The translations under genes were made by a program, and so were the position numbers. DNA of 64,000 nucleotides, from contig NZ_BJND01000050.1 in the NCBI RefSeq assembly GCF_006539505.1, positions 1 to 64,000 of the forward strand, read 5' to 3'. The notes under the pieces are model-generated. The model saw only the letters and a program-made list of their open reading frames with translations, was not told where the DNA came from and ran no database searches. The stretch comes from Streptomyces spinoverrucosus. Its GTDB lineage: Bacteria > Actinomycetota > Actinomycetes > Streptomycetales > Streptomycetaceae. Shown here piece after piece: positions 59,751 to 64,000 of the stretch (position 1 is the stretch's first letter; each line of letters begins with the position of its first letter).

Positions 59751-61175
59751 TTAGGCGGGAGCCATGAGCAGAGGCCGAGCCCGCTCCCGCAACTCCACCA
59801 CCCGCGGCTCATCCCCATACGGCTCCAGCCGATGCAGCAGATCCCGCACATACTCCGTGGTCCGCGCGGACGATATCCGCCCCGCGACCTCCACCGCCCG
59901 CACCCCCTGCTCGCACGCCGCGTCCAGGTTCCCGGACTCCAGTTCGGCAACCGCGGACACGACAAGCCGCAGCCCGTGCGAGCGGACGAACTCCTCCGTG
60001 GGCTTCGACAACGCCTGCTCGGTGAACCTCCGCACCTGCCGCGGCGCCTTCAGATCCCGATAGCACTCCGCCGCGTCGGCGGCGAAACGGTCGTAGGAGT
60101 AGAAACCGAGCCAGGACGGGTCATGGTCGCCGTCGCGGGATCGTTCCAGCCAGCCCTCGGCCGCCTTCAGCGCCGCCCCGGCGGCCTGGGCGTCACCCGC
60201 GCGCGCGTGTGCGCGTGCCTCGACGAGGCGGAAGAAGCTCATGGTGCGGGCGGTGGCCAGCCCCCGGTTGCGCTCCAGCGCGGCCTGGGCGAGGTCGACG
60301 CCCTCGTCGCCGAAGCCGCGGTAGGTCGCCTGGAGCGACATCGACGCCAGTACGTAGCCCCCAAGGGGTACGTCAGCCGCCGCGCGAGCCAGCCGCAGCG
60401 CCTGGATGTAGTACCGCTGCGCGGCCTCCTGCTGGCCGGTGTCGAACGCCATCCACCCGGCAAGACGCGTCAGTTCGGCACTCGCCCCGAACAGCGCCCG
60501 CCCCACCTCGTCGGAGTACGAGCCGAGCAGCAGCGGTGCTGCCTCCACTCGTAAGCACTCGGGCACCATCGATGAACGCCAGTCGCCGCCCCCGTACTTG
60601 GAGTCCCAGCGCCTGGCGTCCTCCGCGGCCTCCCGCAGCTTCTGCACATCGCTGTGGCCGACTTTGATCGGTGCGCCGGAACCTTCCGCCGGGTTCACCT
60701 CGCGCGCGACCGAGCTGTCGGCCGGGGTTATCAGCCACCGCGAGGCGGGCGTTGCGTATGCGCTCACTGCGAACGACCCGGCGAGCGACTGCCAGATGCC
60801 GCCGGAGCCGGCTCGGCGGCCGGCGAAGTCGAGGCGGTACAGCTCAGTCGCCGACCGGACCGCCTGTCCGACGTCCCGGGGGAAGGCGAGGCCGACCTCC
60901 GGCGCCGGATCCGCGTCCGCCAGGCCGATCTCGTGGAGTGGCACCGGACGGCCCAGCTTCTGGCCGATCGCGGCCGCGATGAGGTGCGGCGCGGCACCCT
61001 GCGGCACCATGCCCTTCGACACCCAGCGCGCCACCGACGTCTTGTCGTAGCGAAGCGTCAACCCGCGTTGGGCGCCAAGGTCGTTGACGCGTCGTGCGAG
61101 TCCCGCGTTGCTGATTCCCGCGAGGGCGAGAACGGCGCCGAGTTTTTCGTTCGGCCCGCGTTGCTCCCTGGACAT
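59751..61175 (-). CDS. NsdA-like TPR regulator (sporulation/differentiation-associated)
   Basis: This 474-residue protein begins MSREQRGPNEKLGAVLALAG, with an N-terminal helix-turn-helix-like region (NAGLARRVNDLGAQRGLTLRY...TSVARWVSKG, about residues 20-60). A long all-helical TPR-like part follows (about 170-470, with AAQRYYIQALRLARAAADVP and VDLAQAALERNR units). It corresponds to the SCO4114 position and to NsdA, a TPR repressor of differentiation and antibiotic production. GAGGGG six bases before the ATG at 61175 sets the start. Confidence 0.82.
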   Translation of the reverse strand: MSREQRGPNEKLGAVLALAGISNAGLARRVNDLGAQRGLTLRYDKTSVARWVSKGMVPQGAAPHLIAAAIGQKLGRPVPLHEIGLADADPAPEVGLAFPRDVGQAVRSATELYRLDFAGRRAGSGGIWQSLAGSFAVSAYATPASRWLITPADSSVAREVNPAEGSGAPIKVGHSDVQKLREAAEDARRWDSKYGGGDWRSSMVPECLRVEAAPLLLGSYSDEVGRALFGASAELTRLAGWMAFDTGQQEAAQRYYIQALRLARAAADVPLGGYVLASMSLQATYRGFGDEGVDLAQAALERNRGLATARTMSFFRLVEARAHARAGDAQAAGAALKAAEGWLERSRDGDHDPSWLGFYSYDRFAADAAECYRDLKAPRQVRRFTEQALSKPTEEFVRSHGLRLVVSAVAELESGNLDAACEQGVRAVEVAGRISSARTTEYVRDLLHRLEPYGDEPRVVELRERARPLLMAPA

Positions 61176-61483
61176 GCGCCACCCCTCGACACAGACGGCT
61201 GCCGCGCTGGCATAACCACGCGGCATTCGTAAACCCAGCGTAGTTCGCCGCATCCCAAGCGTTAAGGGGCATTCTTCCGGATGGCGGGATTGTGGTCCGT
61301 ACGGAAGTACGGTCCCGGTACGCACAGTTGTGGCGTGCTCCCGGTGTGTGGCCGTGCGCCCGTCCGTGCGCTCTTCTCCGGCCATCTCGGGAGCGGTTCC
61401 ATGGCTGTGCGTGGGTCGGCCCGCTGTACTGGGACCAGTGGGCTGGGGGATACCGCCGCCTCAATCCCCGCGGGCGGCGGACC

Positions 61484-61514
61484 GGTCCGGGAGGCGAACT
61501 CCGCCTCCCGGACC
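61484..61514. terminator. Hairpin in the 61-kb intergenic region
   Basis: GGTCCGGGAGGCG pairs perfectly with CGCCTCCCGGACC across a 5-base loop. It could terminate a small transcript running in from the left. Confidence 0.5.
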
Positions 61515-61906
61515 GTGCGTAGACGGAGCGGTGCGCAGAGCCTGTACGGAGCGTGCACGAAACGTATGCACGTGCACCTGCCCGGAATCGATTTGGCCGA
61601 AAACCGACCCCGCCCTCTACGGGTGATTACCGCGTCCACCATGGACTTTGAGGGCGCGTAGGGGGTTTTCAGGGGGCGTATCGGGGGCGCATTCGCGTCG
61701 CAGTCGCCTTGTGGCAAGCCGCTGTTGGGGCGGACCGCGGGGCGTCATGCGGCGCCTTCCGGGGTATCTCCGGGGTATCTCCGGGTGGTTCGGGGTTGCG
61801 CGAGGCGGTGCGCGGGGCGCATTCGAGGGATCACAAGCGGCACCGCCGCCGCTCTGCGGCGCGTTCTTCGTGGCAGCATGGTGAACCGGTTCGTACGGTG
61901 CACTGG

Positions 61907-61915
61907 TTGTCCACA
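61907..61915 (+). promoter_or_regulatory. DnaA-box-like site
   Basis: TTGTCCACA is a perfect match to the actinomycete DnaA box as I recall it. It lies 16 bases before the asparagine-synthetase-like start. A lone box may be chance. Confidence 0.35.
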
Positions 61916-61931
61916 GCCTGTGGAGGCGTCG

Positions 61932-64000
61932 ATGCGGTGGTTGGTGGGTTGGAGCAGCACCGCCACGGGGTCCGCCGAGATCGGCTCGGCGGGGGCGACC
62001 GGCTACGACGGCGAGACCCTGCACCCGGTCGGCTCCCAACTCCTGTGGGGCGACCCGGATCCGCTGTGGGCGGTCGGCGACTGGCGGCCCGACGAGGTCC
62101 GCCTCGTCACGGCCGACGCCCGGACCCGGATCGCGGTCCTCGGCACCTGCGGCGCCACCGACGAGGAGCTGCGCCTGGGACTCCTCGCCGCGCGCGGAGG
62201 GGCACTTCGGCATCTGACGGCCTGGCCCGGCAGCTACACGGCGGTCGTCCAGGTCGGCCGGCGCATCACCGTCTGCGGCGATCTGGCGGGCGCCAGGCCC
62301 GTCTTCCACACCCCCTGGGCGGGCGGCACCGCCTATGCGACCGCCGCGCTGCCGCTGGCCGACCTCATCGAGGCCAACCTCGACTTCGGGCACCTCGCCG
62401 CCTTGCTGGCCGCCCCCGACGTCCCCGCCGCGCTGCACGACTCCACCCCGTACGACGGCGTACGTCGCATTCCGCCGGGGCATGCACTCATCCTGCGCGC
62501 CGGGGCGCGCGAGGTCGCCGGGTACGAACCGGTCGCCTCCCTCGCCGTCGCCGCACCGCCCGCCGACCCCGACCGCGCGGTCGACGCCGTCCGCGACGCC
62601 CTCGTCGAGGCCGTCCGCACCCGCCTCGCCGCCCCGCGGCACGTCCCCGGCGCCGGCATCGACCCCGGGCCGGTCCCCGGGATGGGCCCCGCCGAACGGC
62701 GTGCCGCGCGCGGGATGCCGGTGCCCGGCATCGGAGCGGACCTGTCGGGCGGGTCCGCCTCGGGCACGCTGGCGCTGCTGGCGGCGGGGCTGCCGGGCAT
62801 GCCGGGCACCGTGCTGGGCCACGGCACGGGCGCCGGCGAGCGGCTGCTGGCGGTCACGTTCAACGATCTGGCGGTGGGCGGCCGTGAGGCCGAACTGGAG
62901 CGGGCGGGAGCGCTGGCCGCCAACCCGCGCTTCCACCACGTCGTCGTGGCGGGCGGCGAGGAGACCCTGCCGTACGCCGACCTCGACGGCCCCCTGACCG
63001 ACGAACCCGGCCCCAGCCTGGTCACCGCCGTCCGGCACCGCGCCCGGCTCGCCTCCGGCAGCGCGGACCACCTCACCGGCTACGGCGCCCGCCAGGTGCT
63101 GGACGCCCATCCGGCCCGCCTCGCCGACCTGCTGATGGACCGGCAAAGGCGCCACCTCGTCCGGCCCGTGGCGGCCCTCGCCAAGGCCGACGGGTCCGTC
63201 CTGGTCCCCGCGCGCGTGTACGCGGCGGCACGACGGCTCGCCCGCACGCCCTACGGGTCCGGTCTGGAGAACCTCGCCGAGCGGCTGCTGCAGAAGCGCT
63301 TCGAGGAACCCGGGGGCGCGGCCGGTGCCTCGCTCGCCGCGCTCACCTGGGCCAGACCCGGCCCGGCGGCGCGCTGGCTGACAGGAGAGGCACTGGCTGA
63401 AGTATCGATTCGCTTGCAGGGGGCCACACACCGCTCCGGCGCCGGGCTCGGACCCGGTCAGCGACCGGGCGACTTCCGCGCGCGGGCGGCACTCGCCCGC
63501 ACGGCGGCGGACATCCGGGTGCTGGAACAGGCCGCCGAGATCCGCTTCCAGCGCCTGCACGCGCCGTTCCTCGACAACCAGGTCGTACGGGCCTGCCGCG
63601 CCCTCCCGGAGGCCCTGCGCGTCCAGCCCGGAGCACGCGCGGCCATTCTGCGTACGGTCCTGAAAGGGGCCGGCATCACCGACCTCCCGCCCGGCTGGGG
63701 CACCCCCTCCCACGCACCGTCGGCCGCCGCCGCGCGGGCCGGCCTCCGGGTGGCGGTCGACTCCCTGATGGTGCTGTTCGACACGCCCCTGCTGGCGGAG
63801 GCGGGCCTGGTCGAGGCCCGGGTCGTACGCAAGGCACTGCGCGCGGCGACCCAGGGCGAACCGCTGCCCCTGGACGGCCTGGCGGACCTGGTGTCCCTGG
63901 AGCTGTGGCTACGACGGCTGCTGGCCAGGCGGGGCACCTGCTGGACCGGGACACCCGCACGCGCGCGTGCGGTGCCCGCGGGGATCACGCCGAGGCGGGG
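61932..64000 (+). CDS. Asparagine-synthetase-like protein (partial, runs off the window)
   Basis: The reading frame stays open from the ATG at 61932 (MRWLVGWSSTATGSAEIGS) to the window end, 689 codons, without a stop. The N-terminal half has the Ntn glutaminase fold (about residues 1-200, IRRIPPGHALILRAG-type loop), but the second residue is Arg, not the Cys nucleophile. A PP-loop-like GADLSGGSASGTLALL (about residue 270) has Ala instead of the usual Asp in SGGxDS. The remainder resembles the synthetase domain with LDNQVVRACRALPE. Such Cys-less enzymes include lasso-peptide cyclases and beta-lactam synthetases; this one may be degenerate. GGAGG precedes the ATG. Confidence 0.75.
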   Translation, partial: MRWLVGWSSTATGSAEIGSAGATGYDGETLHPVGSQLLWGDPDPLWAVGDWRPDEVRLVTADARTRIAVLGTCGATDEELRLGLLAARGGALRHLTAWPGSYTAVVQVGRRITVCGDLAGARPVFHTPWAGGTAYATAALPLADLIEANLDFGHLAALLAAPDVPAALHDSTPYDGVRRIPPGHALILRAGAREVAGYEPVASLAVAAPPADPDRAVDAVRDALVEAVRTRLAAPRHVPGAGIDPGPVPGMGPAERRAARGMPVPGIGADLSGGSASGTLALLAAGLPGMPGTVLGHGTGAGERLLAVTFNDLAVGGREAELERAGALAANPRFHHVVVAGGEETLPYADLDGPLTDEPGPSLVTAVRHRARLASGSADHLTGYGARQVLDAHPARLADLLMDRQRRHLVRPVAALAKADGSVLVPARVYAAARRLARTPYGSGLENLAERLLQKRFEEPGGAAGASLAALTWARPGPAARWLTGEALAEVSIRLQGATHRSGAGLGPGQRPGDFRARAALARTAADIRVLEQAAEIRFQRLHAPFLDNQVVRACRALPEALRVQPGARAAILRTVLKGAGITDLPPGWGTPSHAPSAAAARAGLRVAVDSLMVLFDTPLLAEAGLVEARVVRKALRAATQGEPLPLDGLADLVSLELWLRRLLARRGTCWTGTPARARAVPAGITPRR

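Larger units (their letters stand above)
61176..61931. other. 756-base intergenic region before the asparagine-synthetase-like gene
   Basis: This region lies between the divergent NsdA-like and asparagine-synthetase-like genes. No open frame has convincing codon bias, though a GTG-start frame from 61292 to 61522 (ending RRTGPGGELRLPDRA) cannot be ruled out as a small gene. A 13-base-stem hairpin at 61484-61514 could be its terminator. A duplicated CGGGGTATCTCC near 61759-61785 is also seen. Confidence 0.5.

Overview
This window is chromosomal DNA of a Streptomyces, or a very close relative. The evidence is the very high GC content, GTG and TTG starts, the developmental regulator BldC (68 residues, recognisable along its whole length), an Lsr2-type nucleoid protein beside purSQL, mycothiol-type enzymes, an actinobacterial initiator tRNA, a c-di-AMP riboswitch of the actinomycete type, and a run of conserved core genes (lsrL, purSQL, purF, purM, vdh, bldC, hrpA, DEAD-box helicase, M23 peptidase, prsW, trmB, NsdA-like protein) in the order I recall from Streptomyces coelicolor around SCO4076-SCO4115. 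No database search was possible, so identities rest on motifs and recall.

Layout. 0-9 kb: tRNA-Gly, a divergent Lsr2 paralogue, then purine synthesis (purS-purQ-purL with 4-base overlaps, then purF and purM) interrupted by a mycothiol-dependent isomerase-like protein and a META-domain lipoprotein. 9-17.5 kb: valine dehydrogenase, a conserved hypothetical, bldC with a BldD-like box in its long upstream region, a tiny zinc-type protein, the giant RNA helicase HrpA, and tRNA genes (Asp, Phe, Asp). 17.7-23.7 kb: an accessory island lying between tRNA genes. It holds a 1509-residue TPR-CHAT caspase-like protein facing a small Cys/His protein and a membrane protein, and is a candidate conflict or cell-suicide system. 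23.8-34.5 kb: a membrane metallophosphoesterase, a small zincin, a lipoprotein, two minisatellite blocks, an RGG-tailed DEAD-box helicase, a large secreted FG-GAP protein, an amino-acid permease and tRNA-Lys.

34.9-50.2 kb is the most interesting stretch. An ECF-type sigma factor and a repeat-rich Ala/Gly protein come first, then two facing operons that I interpret as an azoxy natural-product cluster of the valanimycin/azodyrecin kind. The proposed route is: acyl thioester reductase, class III aminotransferase, acyl-CoA-dehydrogenase-like N-hydroxylase with flavin reductase, VlmA-like seryl transferase, VlmO-like membrane hydrazine synthase, VlmB-like diiron azoxy synthase, with a fatty-acid desaturase and an O-methyltransferase as tailoring enzymes. 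Two of these enzymes carry in-frame tandem-repeat expansions, and minisatellites recur along the region.

50.4-54.0 kb: a ribD-like gene, a marR regulator and ribA that share a palindromic operator, a cupin, a 191-bp MITE-like element and an orphan acyl carrier protein. 54.2-64 kb: initiator tRNA, the c-di-AMP riboswitch driving an M23 cell-wall peptidase, a PrsW-type membrane protease, TrmB, an L-2-hydroxyglutarate oxidase-like enzyme between two inverted copies of a 47-bp repeat, an NsdA-like TPR regulator, and an asparagine-synthetase-like protein that runs off the end of the window.
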